Shown in pieces: positions 9,021 to 17,177 of a stretch of DNA of 64,000 bases. A model generated the notes under the pieces. That model saw only the letters and a program-made list of their open reading frames with translations. It was not told the origin of the DNA and made no database searches. A program made the translations under genes and the position numbers. Source of the stretch: Roseburia hominis (GTDB taxonomy: Bacteria; Bacillota; Clostridia; Lachnospirales; Lachnospiraceae); contig CP159990.1 of NCBI GenBank assembly GCA_040702975.1, positions 1,984,001 through 2,048,000 on the forward strand, given 5' to 3'. The stretch's first letter is position 1. Every line of letters begins with the position of its first letter.

Positions 9021-9911
9021 ATGGAAATTAGAGTTCTTCGCTATTTTTTGACTGTGGTCAGGGAAGAAAGTATTACAAAAGCCTCAGAGGTTTTGCATAT
9101 CACACAGCCGACACTTTCTCGCCAGCTTGCACAAATGGAGGAAGAAATTGGTGTAAAACTGTTTGACAGAGGTACACGAAAAATCAAATTAACCAACGAG
9201 GGTATTCTGCTTCGGCGCCGCGCAGAAGAAATTTTGCAGCTTGTTGATAAGACAGAAAAAGAACTGATCGAGCAGGAGGAGCAGGTGGAAGGTAAGATTT
9301 CTATTGGCTGTGGAGAAATTGCGTCAGTACAGTTGCTTCCAGAGCTATTCAGGAATTTTCATCAGAAATATCCTCGTGTTACTTTTGATATTTTTACAGC
9401 AACTGCGGATTTGGTAAAAGAGCAGATGGATAAAGGACTTCTTGATCTCGGTCTGCTTTTGGAACCGATAGACATGGAGAAATATGATTTTGTCCGGATG
9501 GATATGAAAGAAAGGTGGATTGTTCTTATGCCGCCGAATGCTCCGCTTGCAGAAAAAGAATTTGTTACAGCAAGTGATTTGTCAGAAGTGCCCTTGATCC
9601 TTCCAAGACGTTTGCAGGTGCAGAGTGAACTTGCGAGTTGGTTTGGTGATTATTACAAAAATTTGAACATCATGTTTACCAGCAATCTGAGTACCAACGC
9701 TGCAGTAATGGTAAAGGAAGGTCTGGCATATTCGCTGGTCATTGAGGGAGCAGTACCTTTTTGGGATTTATCAAAAATAACTTATCGGCCATTGTATCCG
9801 GAACTTTTGGCAACGAGCGTTTTGGCGTGGAAACGTGGACAGCCATTTAGTCTGGCAGCAACAAAATTTATTGAATTTTCAAAATGCTTTTTGAGCATGA
9901 GTGAGGCATAA
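9021..9911 (+). CDS. LysR-family transcriptional regulator
   Basis: A 296-residue regulator. The winged helix-turn-helix lies at about residues 2-60 (MEIRVLRYFLTVVREESITK, then TQPTLSRQLAQMEEEIGVKLFDR), followed by a LysR substrate-binding domain from about 90. The ATG at 9021 is chosen because GAGAGGAG ends eight bases before it; the upstream GTG has no such site. It is the first gene before a run of flavodoxin-type lipoproteins and an iron alcohol dehydrogenase on the same strand, an arrangement that suggests it controls that redox operon. The effector is unknown. Confidence 0.88.
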   Translation: MEIRVLRYFLTVVREESITKASEVLHITQPTLSRQLAQMEEEIGVKLFDRGTRKIKLTNEGILLRRRAEEILQLVDKTEKELIEQEEQVEGKISIGCGEIASVQLLPELFRNFHQKYPRVTFDIFTATADLVKEQMDKGLLDLGLLLEPIDMEKYDFVRMDMKERWIVLMPPNAPLAEKEFVTASDLSEVPLILPRRLQVQSELASWFGDYYKNLNIMFTSNLSTNAAVMVKEGLAYSLVIEGAVPFWDLSKITYRPLYPELLATSVLAWKRGQPFSLAATKFIEFSKCFLSMSEA

Positions 9912-9950
9912 AAACTAAGTATTTGATATAAAACAAATGCGTAAGTATAA

Positions 9951-10004
9951 TGTAAGTGCAAGAAAGGGGCAGCCTGCTCCATAATTGCACTTACATTTTT
10001 TTTG
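9951..10004 (+). terminator. strong rho-independent terminator after lysR
   Basis: An 11-bp perfect stem, TGTAAGTGCAA (9951-9961) with TTGCACTTACA (9985-9995), is followed by nine T residues (9996-10004). The loop contains a smaller GGGGCAG/TGCTCC pairing. The T run directly abuts the ribosome binding site of the next gene, so the hairpin could also act as an attenuator of the downstream operon. Confidence 0.88.
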
Positions 10005-10025
10005 AGGAGGGAGTGCTGCTATTTG

Positions 10026-10226
10026 ATGAAACCGGATACTTATTCTCTTGCTAAAGCCGGACTTGGCAAAGAAGAAATCGATGAAATCTTGGGATGTGAA
10101 GATAGAGGAAGGCAAATACAGATGTTGCGAAAATGTCGATACAGATTATTGGATGAAATACATGGAAAGCAGCAATCTCTCGATGAAATTGATTATATGA
10201 TCAGTAAAATGAAAGAATGGAGGTAA
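10026..10226 (+). CDS. small hypothetical protein of the flavodoxin operon
   Basis: A 66-residue protein starting MKPDTYSLAKAGLGKEEIDE and ending in a helical, charged segment (LLDEIHGKQQSLDEIDYMIS). GAGGAGGG lies upstream at 10004-10011; a TTG three bases before the ATG is an alternative start. Small proteins of this kind accompany LysR-flavodoxin operons in Clostridia. It ends three bases before the next gene, so the two are probably cotranscribed. No function is known. Confidence 0.6.
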   Translation: MKPDTYSLAKAGLGKEEIDEILGCEDRGRQIQMLRKCRYRLLDEIHGKQQSLDEIDYMISKMKEWR

Positions 10227-10229
10227 TCT

Positions 10230-10925
10230 ATGAGGCAATTTTTATTAGTGCTGTTTACTGCACTCTTGGGGCTTTCGCTTACTGCCTGTAATGGAGCAGC
10301 AAAACCTTCCTGGAAAAACAGTGAATCAAATACAGACACATCTTCCCAGGAGGAAAATACTTTGGATTCAGAGGGGATTTTTGAAGAGGAAAATATAGAA
10401 TCCAATCTAAGCACAAGCAATATTCTGATTGTCTATTTCTCACGTTGGGGAAATACAGAATATCCCTCTGATGTGGATGCCACAACTTCGGCAAGCATCG
10501 TGGTGGATGGTGATATTCGTTACGGAACAACGGAGTATATCGCCAATATGATAGCGGAGAAAGTGGGCGGAGACCTGCACCGGATCGAGACGGTTACTCC
10601 ATATACGACAGACTTTGATGAATTACGGGATGTAAACCATGATGAAATGAACCGTAATTATCTGCCGGAGCTTAAAAAAGGTGATCTGGATATTTCCGCT
10701 TATGATACGGTGTTTGTGGGTTATCCGGTATGGGCAACTGATGTTCCGCAGGCAGTGTTATCCTTTTTGAATGAGTATGATTTAACCGGAAAAACGGTCA
10801 TCCCATTTTGTACCCATGATGGCTATGGGGCGGGCGGCAGTTATCAGACTATCGCAGAAGCAAGCCATGCAGCAGTTTCTTTGGATGGCATTGCGATTGA
10901 GGCAAAGGATGTTCCGAATGCATAG
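10230..10925 (+). CDS. flavodoxin-like lipoprotein, ended by an in-frame amber codon
   Basis: The protein starts with a lipoprotein signal peptide (MRQFLLVLFTALLGLSLTAC, lipobox LTAC with Cys20), then a Ser/Glu-rich linker and a flavodoxin fold (ILIVYFSRWGNTEYP, FVGYPVWATDVP, IPFCTHDGYGAGGS). It stops at TAG (10923-10925), in the last helix of the flavodoxin domain where related proteins read QDTV. The same frame continues without interruption to 11345 as a cyclophilin-like domain. The TAG is one transition from CAG, so a nonsense mutation is the simplest reading. It may still yield a nearly complete flavodoxin, probably FMN-binding and anchored outside the membrane. Confidence 0.82.
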   Translation: MRQFLLVLFTALLGLSLTACNGAAKPSWKNSESNTDTSSQEENTLDSEGIFEEENIESNLSTSNILIVYFSRWGNTEYPSDVDATTSASIVVDGDIRYGTTEYIANMIAEKVGGDLHRIETVTPYTTDFDELRDVNHDEMNRNYLPELKKGDLDISAYDTVFVGYPVWATDVPQAVLSFLNEYDLTGKTVIPFCTHDGYGAGGSYQTIAEASHAAVSLDGIAIEAKDVPNA

Positions 10926-11345
10926 GATACCGTAGCAGCATGGCTCACGGATATAGGAATATCCGAATCTAAGGAGCGAACAGAAACGCCTATCAGGATT
11001 ACGATTGGTGATGTTACCTTAGATGGAGTCCTATACGATACAGAACTGGCAGAAGAAATCAAAGCGTATTTTCCGTTGACAATTTCTATGGTGGGTTACG
11101 GCGGCAGAGAGTACTATGGAGGAGTTGATTTCTACCCGGAACATGTGGAAGGCGGCCAGAAGAATTTTGAGAATGGTGATATTACCTATTGCGAGGCGCA
11201 CCATAATATGGCCATTTTTTACGCACAGACGGACAACCCAAATCTTTCTGTTGATGTTATCCCCATTGGCAGGGTCACTTCCGACCTTTCTGTATTTGAC
11301 AGCCTTGACAGCCGGGAAGAAATCACCTTCTCGCTGGCAGAATAA
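10926..11345 (+). pseudogene. cyclophilin-like C-terminal domain cut off by the amber codon
   Basis: In the same frame as the preceding flavodoxin the reading continues DTVAAWLTDIGISES, completing its last helix. A domain of about 110 residues follows (RITIGDVTLDGVLYDTELA, then GDITYCEAHHNMAIFYAQ and IPIGRVTSDLSVF), which matches the cyclophilin-like fold found fused to flavodoxins in Clostridia. It has no signal peptide or good ribosome binding site of its own, so it is probably expressed only by readthrough or is lost. The domain call is from pattern recognition. Confidence 0.75.
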
Positions 11346-11467
11346 AAAATAGTTGAGCCGTCAGGCGAAACTATTTGCTACGCAAACGGAGCAAAGCGGA
11401 GTTCGCGTTTCCCGTCTCATTTTTTATGGAAAGAGGGACGAACGTAATAAAAAATCAGGAGGTTTTA

Positions 11468-12184
11468 ATGATGAAAAAAACAATCGCTGTCTTACTTTCG
11501 TTGGTTATAATTTTTGGGCTTGTAGCCTGCGGAAATTCTGCAAGCCAGACAGAGCAGCCGTCCACGGAAGAAAATTCTGTGGAAAGCACGTCAAACATTG
11601 AAGAAACTACAGAAAACAGCAGTACGGACGTGGAGAATATGGATGTTCCTGAAAGCCAGCCGGAAGAATCGGATGCTCCCGATGATATACAGGAGAGCAA
11701 AGTTCTGGTTGCTTACTTCTCTGCGACGGGTACTACGCAGGGCGTAGCGGAACATATCGCAAACGGCCTGAATGCAGATATTTACGAGATTGTTCCTGAA
11801 GATCCCTACACGGATGCAGATCTTGATTACAACGATAACAACAGCCGTACTACTATTGAAATGAATGATCCTGATGCCCGTCCTGCTATTTCTGGCAGCG
11901 TGGAGAACATGGAACAGTATGACATTGTATTCATTGGCTATCCCATCTGGTGGGGAGAAGCGCCGAGAATCGTCAGCACTTTTGTGGAGAGTTATGATTT
12001 CTCTGGCAAAACCATCGTGCCTTTCTGCACTTCTGGCGGCAGCGGTACGGGTTCCAGCGCAACCAATCTGGAACAGCTAACAGGCGGAGCAGAGTGGCTT
12101 TCCGGCGAACGTTTAAGCGGCAGCGATTCCCAGGATACCGTGATGGAATGGGTAAATAGCCTTGGTTTGAACTTTAAAGAATAA
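11468..12184 (+). CDS. flavodoxin-like lipoprotein
   Basis: A 238-residue exported flavodoxin. A signal peptide with lipobox LVAC (about residue 20) is followed by a roughly 50-residue Ser/Thr/Glu-rich spacer and a complete flavodoxin domain: LVAYFSATGTTQGVAEHIAN (phosphate-binding loop), FIGYPIWWGEAPRIV, IVPFCTSGGSGTGSSATNL and a final QDTVMEWVNSLGL helix. AGGAGG at 11457-11462 serves ATG 11468 or 11471. It is the intact counterpart of the amber-interrupted gene just upstream. Likely an FMN electron carrier or quinone/thiol-linked reductase at the outer membrane face. Confidence 0.88.
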   Translation: MMKKTIAVLLSLVIIFGLVACGNSASQTEQPSTEENSVESTSNIEETTENSSTDVENMDVPESQPEESDAPDDIQESKVLVAYFSATGTTQGVAEHIANGLNADIYEIVPEDPYTDADLDYNDNNSRTTIEMNDPDARPAISGSVENMEQYDIVFIGYPIWWGEAPRIVSTFVESYDFSGKTIVPFCTSGGSGTGSSATNLEQLTGGAEWLSGERLSGSDSQDTVMEWVNSLGLNFKE

Positions 12185-12234
12185 TCAGCATATCAGACAG
12201 CGGACTTATGACCAAAGGAAGGAGGAGATGTTAT

Positions 12235-12942
12235 TTGAAGCCAAAAATAAAAATTAAAATGGGAATTGACTTCCTGATGACAGTGATGCTCCTTCTTCTG
12301 ATGGCCTATCAAATTACCGGGCAGGAGCTTCATGAGTGGCTTGGAGGAGGAATGCTTGTGCTGTTTCTGTTGCATAACATTCTGAACATCAGGTGGTATG
12401 GAAACCTGTTCAAAGGGAAATATACCCTGCTGCGAGTGATGCAGGTGATCATCAATATCAGTGTGCTTGCTTCGATGTTGTGTTTGGGATTCAGCGGGAT
12501 TGTGATGTCCCGTCATGTCTTTGTAGAACTTTCCATTCATGGGCCAATGGCAACAGCGAGAACCATGCACCTGGCGGCGTCCTATTGGGGATTTGTGCTG
12601 ATGAGTATTCATTTGGGCTTTCACTGGAGCATGGTCCTTGGAATGTTCCGCAGACTTTGGGGCAGAAAGAAAACACCTACTGCATTTGTATGGCTGATAC
12701 GTTTTATAGCAATTTTTATTGCAGGGTATGGAGCGTACTGTTTCCATAAGGAAAATATTGTCTCCTATATGTTCCTTAAACAGGAGTTTGTGTTCTTTGA
12801 TTTTGAACAGAGTGTGGTATCCGTATTTGCAGGGTATATCGCCATGATGGGATTATGGGTTTTTATCAGCTTTTATGCCGTGAAAGGGATCAGAAAGAGG
12901 AGGATAGGGCATGGATCAGCAAACAACTTTGTTTTCAAATAA
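12235..12942 (+). CDS. DUF4405 integral membrane protein, possible heme b-type redox protein
   Basis: A 235-residue protein with about five transmembrane segments. Histidines recur in or near membrane helices (ELHEWLGG, FLLHNILN, MHLAASYWG, SIHLGFHWS), as expected of cytochrome b561-like DUF4405 proteins, so it may pass electrons to the exported flavodoxins. The TTG at 12235 is preferred because AAGGAGGAG ends eight bases upstream; an ATG at 12208 lies before that site. It overlaps the start of the MATE remnant by 32 bp. Confidence 0.75.
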   Translation: MKPKIKIKMGIDFLMTVMLLLLMAYQITGQELHEWLGGGMLVLFLLHNILNIRWYGNLFKGKYTLLRVMQVIINISVLASMLCLGFSGIVMSRHVFVELSIHGPMATARTMHLAASYWGFVLMSIHLGFHWSMVLGMFRRLWGRKKTPTAFVWLIRFIAIFIAGYGAYCFHKENIVSYMFLKQEFVFFDFEQSVVSVFAGYIAMMGLWVFISFYAVKGIRKRRIGHGSANNFVFK

Positions 12943-13527
12943 GAATTTGAAGGCAATGATTGTTCCCCTGTTTTTAGAGCAACTGCTTGTGATGCGGCAA
13001 ATGGCGTTGCACAAAGCATCTGGTCGCTGGCCGCCCTGGCGGGAGTTGCTATGGGGCCTGTGTTCATAACGGTCATTGGACAGTGCATGGGAAATGGGGA
13101 TACAAAGGCTGCGGACGATTATTTTAAGAAATTGACAAGGATCACAATTTTGCTTTCGTCCGCATGGAATCTTCTGATTTTTCTTCTGACCCCATTATTT
13201 ATGAGATTTTATGCTTTGGAACCGGAAACAAAGCGACTTGTGATCCTGCTGGTTCTGATTCATAACCTGTTTAATGCCGCAGCATATCCCTTTTCCGGTG
13301 CGCTCAGCAATGGGCTGCGGGCTGCAGGTGATGTGAAATTTACCATGTATGTTTCGGTTATATCTACGATAGCGGTGCGTCTGCTGTTGTCATGGCTCTT
13401 CGGAATTGTCCTGCAGATGGGCGTGATTGGGATTGCCATTGCAATGGTTTGTGACTGGATCATTCGGGCGGTCATTTTCTTCTGGCGGCAGAAATCCGGG
13501 AAGTGGAAAACATTTCGGGTGATATAA
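12911..13527 (+). pseudogene. MATE efflux transporter with a large internal deletion and frameshift
   Basis: The ATG at 12911 begins a normal MATE N-terminus (MDQQTTLFSNKNLKAMIVPL, then FLEQLLVM), but after about 28 residues the frame runs into unrelated codons and stops at 13069. From about 12990 in another frame, the second half of a MATE protein follows (GVAQSIWSLAALAGVA, GPVFITVIGQCMGNGD, then six helices to 13527). About 200 residues between are missing. The joint lies near 12990. This is a deletion pseudogene of a Na+- or H+-coupled drug exporter. Confidence 0.85.
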
Positions 13528-13544
13528 CCATGGAGGATGTGTGT

Positions 13545-13615
13545 ATGAAGAAACGGATCGCCGGATTTCTGGCGCTCGCTATGCTGTGTTTTGTTACTGC
13601 TTGTGGTTCACAGGA
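13545..13615 (+). pseudogene. flavodoxin lipoprotein gene, 5' part, split by a transposon
   Basis: The ATG at 13545 starts a lipoprotein signal peptide (MKKRIAGFLALAMLCFVTAC, lipobox VTAC with Cys20). After codons for GSQ the Mu-like transposon begins at 13616. The rest of the gene resumes at 17178 beyond the 5-bp duplication CAGGA. Joining the halves gives a continuous 234-residue flavodoxin lipoprotein. As it stands, translation runs into the transposon end and stops at 13664 after 39 residues. Confidence 0.9.
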
Positions 13616-13658
13616 TGTTGGACGGCAAATTGAAGGAGACATAAACGGCGAATTATTT
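13616..13658. repeat. left transposon end with two binding-site-like repeats
   Basis: TGT at 13616-13618 is followed by GGCAAATTGAAG (13624-13635) and GGCGAATTATTT (13647-13658), 23 bp apart. The same motif family appears inverted at the other end. Repeats of this sort are the usual transposase-binding sites of Tn7/Tn5053-like elements. Confidence 0.75.
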
Positions 13659-13815
13659 TTCTGATTTTTATCCCGTTGACTGCGCAGTGCAACCTGCAAA
13701 TGCATTCTTCTATCAAAAACGCGGCACGCTGTTGGCAACAGGGAGACTGCTCTGAAATACAAAGAGCTGTGGAATCCATTGTGGGATCCACAGCCCATGT
13801 AAAATTCGTAATCTT

Positions 13816-14130
13816 TCAAATATTATCAGCCAGGGCAGGCAGATACACCAGGGCGGTGGCCACGGTTACTGCGTCTACCTTCCGCATCAGACTGCGGAGC
13901 CTTTCTTCGTTCCAGAAGATATCGGAGAAATCAGATAATTCGCACCCGATATCATGGTTGGGGATGCACAGGTAATTCCCATATTTATGCCGCCCGGCAA
14001 GGATGTGGAAGTAAGTCCCTCTCCCGCTGATTTCTGCTTCGTACTGGCCGGGAAGTTTCCGCAGCAGCGTAAGTTTTCCAGTCCAGCATTCTTTCCGTGA
14101 ACCGTGCCTGAGAATACAGGTGTATTCCAT
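13816..14130 (-). CDS. DUF6618-like small transposon protein
   Basis: A 104-residue protein starting MEYTCILRHGSRKECWTGKL. GGAGGGG lies just upstream of its ATG, which rules out the longer frame. It appears to be a beta-rich domain (ISGRGTYFHILAGRHKYGNY) with no catalytic motif that I recognise. It is the last gene of the minus-strand transposon operon, 19 bases after the ATPase gene. It resembles the DUF6618 proteins that accompany such transposases; its role is unknown. Confidence 0.65.
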   Translation of the reverse strand: MEYTCILRHGSRKECWTGKLTLLRKLPGQYEAEISGRGTYFHILAGRHKYGNYLCIPNHDIGCELSDFSDIFWNEERLRSLMRKVDAVTVATALVYLPALADNI

Positions 14131-14149
14131 AAACAGTACCCCTCCTTCC

Positions 14150-14956
14150 TTAGCCGAGGTTCTGGCTGCTGACGGAAGCCAGGATGACCTCTGTATCAAT
14201 GACCTTCTTTTCCATCTGTGCCCCAAGTGTCAGCGCGTTGGTCATCAGGTTATCAACAAGCCTGGGACTGCCCTGGGAGTGGCTGTGGACAGCACACAGG
14301 GCTGCATGGTCAATAATGGAGGAAGCTCCGCCAGCACAGGCGATCTTGTGGAGGACATACTGCCCGACTTCCGAATCGGAGAGCCCGGAGAAGTTATAGT
14401 GGACGGTAACACGCTGCCGCAGTGCCTCATGGACGGGCTTTTTGAGCGTATTGTTCAGATGGGGCTCCCCACAGAGTATGAGAGTAAAGCAGTTGAGGGA
14501 ATCATAGCCGTAATTCATGAGCATCTTGATATCCTCCAGAATGCCGGTAGAGAGATACTGTGCCTCATCGATGGCAAGGAGGAGGGGCTGCTTCTTTTCA
14601 CGGTAGAGATAGAGGACCTGCTCCTGGATCGCCCGGAACATGCCGGGTTTGCCGCCTTTGGGTTCTATACCAAGCGTAGAACAGAACTGGCGGTAGAACT
14701 CCATGACACTGACGGTAGAGAGGCAGAGATACTCCATGTGGTAAAGATTCGGGTTCAGGCTTTTGGCAAAACAGCGCAGTGCGAAGGACTTGCCCATGCC
14801 GGGGCGTGCGGTGAACAGCCCGATGCCCCTGGTATCCTTGAGGTAGTCCAGCCGTGAGAGCATCTCCGAGATGTCTTTCGAGAGGAAACGGTCCTTCTCA
14901 GAGGCCATCTGTTTGTCAAAAGGGTTGAAGGCCAGCCCATAGTAAGTGCGGAACAT
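14150..14956 (-). CDS. AAA+ ATPase of the transposon (ExeA/TniB/MuB-like)
   Basis: A 268-residue ATPase starting MFRTYYGLAFNPFDKQM, the N-terminal pattern of ExeA/TniB proteins. Walker A is FTARPGMGKSF (about 48-58) and Walker B is LLLAIDEAQYL (D130, E131). A sensor region CGEPHLNNTL and an arginine in QGSPRLVDNL follow. In related elements such ATPases bind target DNA and activate the transposase. Its ATG overlaps the transposase stop codon as ATGA, with AGGAGGTG upstream, so the two are translationally coupled. Confidence 0.88.
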   Translation of the reverse strand: MFRTYYGLAFNPFDKQMASEKDRFLSKDISEMLSRLDYLKDTRGIGLFTARPGMGKSFALRCFAKSLNPNLYHMEYLCLSTVSVMEFYRQFCSTLGIEPKGGKPGMFRAIQEQVLYLYREKKQPLLLAIDEAQYLSTGILEDIKMLMNYGYDSLNCFTLILCGEPHLNNTLKKPVHEALRQRVTVHYNFSGLSDSEVGQYVLHKIACAGGASSIIDHAALCAVHSHSQGSPRLVDNLMTNALTLGAQMEKKVIDTEVILASVSSQNLG

Positions 14957-16224
14957 CAGCAGGCACCTCCTATCTTTGAATAATCAATAGAAGGGGTGTT
15001 GTTACGTTTTGTCCTGCAGTTTTCATTTTTATCTGTCGGCCGGATGGGATAATGCTCCCCCTCATAAAGGATGTAGGCAGAGGACATATCGTCGGGAAGG
15101 AAGCGGATCTCAACTTTGGATGAGATGAACTGCATGGGGACGTCATAGGAGACCTTGTCGATGGAGACAGTGGAATCCTTATTCACCTTCCTGTTGATGC
15201 GGTTTAAGAAACATTCCTCCAGCCATTCCCTGGACTTTGGCATCTGTATGGCACAGCGCGTCTTCTGGTAACGTTCCATGGGGGTACAGCCGATGCCGGA
15301 ATGCATGGAAGTATTGTAGGTGCGGATATAGTCCCGCAGGAGGGAATTGAACTGTGCCAGGGACGTGATGGAATCCATGTCCAGCGTATAAAGCCAGGTC
15401 TCCTTGAATGTCCTGAACTGGCGTTCGATCTTGGCCTTGCTGGCGCCGTCCCGCACTTTTGTATGAAGGAGGACCGTGCCGATGGAGCCGCAGATCAGGG
15501 AGAGCTGTTCATTTGAGTAGCTGCAGCCATTGTCGACATAGAGTTTCGCCGGAATGCCGTGGGAGGCAACTGCGTTTTTTAAAACTTTCTGGAAGTTATA
15601 GGCGTTATCGTTATAAAAAAGGCCGCCGCCCACCAGGAAACGCGAGTGGTCATCAATGATCATAATGCAGTAAACCCTCCTGCGCTGCCCGCCTTCCGTG
15701 ATATAAGGGAGGTAACAGGTATCCGCCTGCCACATTTTCCCAAAGGCATCTTCCTCAAAAGCTTTCCTGTCCCTCATAGATGGATTGCGCGCCGACTTCA
15801 GGTCATGCTTTTTCACGAAGCGCTGGACGGCGCAGACGCTGACAGAGGCGGGGATAAAAGCTTCCTCCACAAGATGGCGGTGGATCTGGGTTGCGTTTAA
15901 GCGTGGGAAAGCCTCTTTCAGCCGGTAGATCTCTTCAATGGCCGTGTCCGGCAAGGCGCGTGTGGAGCCTTTGTCGGAACGTTCCCGGGGCATGAGCGCG
16001 TCAATGCCGCCATTCTGGTAAAGAGAGGCCCACTTGCTGAGGGTCTTGGGGCTGTACTGGAATACAGAGCCGTCAGGCAGGGTGAGGGGTTTTTCCGTTA
16101 CCCGCTGGTAATAGGCGTTTCTGGACGCATCCGGATAAAGGCCATGGATGACCGGTGCAATGAGTGCGAGCCGGAACTGTGCCATAGCAGATGCGTCTGA
16201 AAAGTTTTTGGTGTTGTAATGCAT
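14956..16224 (-). CDS. DDE transposase of the Mu/Tn5053-like transposon
   Basis: A 422-residue transposase. N-terminal helix-turn-helix regions (LSKWASLYQNGGIDALMPRE, about 62-81) are followed by an integrase core with D168 (MWQADTCYLPYI), D231 (KLYVDNGCSYSN) and E267 (SKAKIERQFRTFK). A Mu-transposase-type C-terminal beta domain follows (VSIDKVSYDVPMQF). The start has AAAGGAGG upstream. It is the catalytic gene of the element and is coupled to the ATPase gene. The frame is intact. Confidence 0.92.
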   Translation of the reverse strand: MHYNTKNFSDASAMAQFRLALIAPVIHGLYPDASRNAYYQRVTEKPLTLPDGSVFQYSPKTLSKWASLYQNGGIDALMPRERSDKGSTRALPDTAIEEIYRLKEAFPRLNATQIHRHLVEEAFIPASVSVCAVQRFVKKHDLKSARNPSMRDRKAFEEDAFGKMWQADTCYLPYITEGGQRRRVYCIMIIDDHSRFLVGGGLFYNDNAYNFQKVLKNAVASHGIPAKLYVDNGCSYSNEQLSLICGSIGTVLLHTKVRDGASKAKIERQFRTFKETWLYTLDMDSITSLAQFNSLLRDYIRTYNTSMHSGIGCTPMERYQKTRCAIQMPKSREWLEECFLNRINRKVNKDSTVSIDKVSYDVPMQFISSKVEIRFLPDDMSSAYILYEGEHYPIRPTDKNENCRTKRNNTPSIDYSKIGGAC

Positions 16225-16313
16225 AAAAAAATCCTCCTTTACTGTTTTCTATCAGCATATAGGAAGAACAGCCTGGAGACCATCCCTGTGTTATGTGGTG
16301 TCTGGGAAACGGT

Positions 16314-16907
16314 TCAGGGGCCGAACTGCTGTTGGCAGTAAGCCGCCGGATTTCTGTGGGACTGGAGGAAGGAGACAGAGAAGCGGCGGACAAAACCGGA
16401 TGCAAAGCCGGAATAAGCGGGCATCCGAAAAAGGCCTTTCAGGAAAGAGAGGCCGGAGGACTCCCTGGAAGAGAGAAGGCCCAGCCACTCTTCCTTCTGC
16501 TTTTTGAACAGGGAAAGCCAATGGTAGAGCTGGTTTTGGTTAATACAGAAGCGTGCGCAGATTTTTTCTACGGAAGCAAGCCGAAGGAAATATTCCGCCA
16601 GGACACGGAGGATAAAGAAAAGGCCGTAGGAGGAATAAGGGATGATGAAATCCGGAAGGATGGCATGGGTATGGCCGCAGGAACAGACAAGGCGCAGGAT
16701 ACAGAGGCTGTGCCAGACAGGCTTTCCACCAACGAAATCAGCCAGGGAACGTTCATAATAGGCATGGACGGAACAAGCTCCCTTTGCCCCACAACAGGGG
16801 CAGGTCTGTAGTTCAGGCCGGAAACCGTCCATGAAGGAGTCAAAAAGCTTTTTTGATGAAGATTTTATACGAATTAACTTGCAAAACAGGGAATTATTTC
16901 TTATCAT
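16314..16907 (-). CDS. DUF6431-like zinc-finger protein of the transposon
   Basis: About 197 residues if started at MIRNNSLFCKL; a start at 17030 would be longer, and neither has a good ribosome binding site. A zinc-ribbon-like CPCCG...C motif and CSCGHTHAILPDFI lie in the first 90 residues. A helix-turn-helix-like segment follows (VEKICARFCINQNQLYHWLS). DUF6431 proteins accompany this transposase type. By analogy with the zinc-ribbon plus helix-turn-helix build of TniQ, a role in target selection is possible but unproven. Confidence 0.65.
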   Translation of the reverse strand: MIRNNSLFCKLIRIKSSSKKLFDSFMDGFRPELQTCPCCGAKGACSVHAYYERSLADFVGGKPVWHSLCILRLVCSCGHTHAILPDFIIPYSSYGLFFILRVLAEYFLRLASVEKICARFCINQNQLYHWLSLFKKQKEEWLGLLSSRESSGLSFLKGLFRMPAYSGFASGFVRRFSVSFLQSHRNPAAYCQQQFGP

Positions 16908-17121
16908 AATAAATGTCAGTGATGCCAAAGCCTCATGAGTGGGACATGATCCCGTATATGGCAGGTATGCTGGTGTATGAGAGAAAGAACGAACTGTAGG
17001 AGGGGCTGTTCTTTCTCTTTTTTGTTCCATAAAAACTATACTGGAATAGAGCAGGATGGTCAAGATAAAAGTGTGCTGTTTTTTACTGCACGCTGACATA
17101 GATAATAATTAAATGTTGAGA

Positions 17122-17177
17122 TTTTAATTTGCTGTATTTGTGCAGGAGACAGGAACTTTAATTTGCTGGCTGACACA
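17122..17177. repeat. right transposon end with two binding-site-like repeats
   Basis: Read inward from the end at 17177, TGTGTCAGCC is followed by AGCAAATTAAAG (plus-strand 17156-17167) and AGCAAATTAAAA (17122-17133). Both match the repeats at the left end in inverted orientation. Confidence 0.75.

Larger units (their letters stand above)
13616..17177. mobile_element. Mu/Tn5053-like transposon, 3562 bp, four genes
   Basis: The element starts TGT at 13616, ends ACA at 17177 and is flanked by CAGGA on both sides (13611-13615 and 17178-17182). TGT...ACA ends with a 5-bp duplication are typical of the Mu/Tn7/Tn552/Tn5053 group. Removing the element plus one CAGGA restores an intact flavodoxin gene. 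It carries, on the minus strand, a DUF6431-like zinc-finger protein, a DDE transposase, an ExeA/TniB-like ATPase and a small DUF6618-like protein. No resolvase and no recognisable TniQ are present. Confidence 0.93.

Noticed and set aside
9951..10004. A riboswitch before the flavodoxin operon
   Set aside because: The fold is a single long hairpin with a T run and fits a plain terminator; no known aptamer core such as FMN is visible.
10923..10925. The amber codon as a pyrrolysine or other recoded site
   Set aside because: The flavodoxin family has no known recoded residue here, the aligned residue is Gln, and no dedicated tRNA or stem-loop is visible. A nonsense mutation is simpler.
14120..14857. 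A 245-codon plus-strand frame inside the transposon
   Set aside because: It is the mirror of the AAA+ ATPase gene, whose Walker motifs and ribosome binding site are clear on the minus strand.
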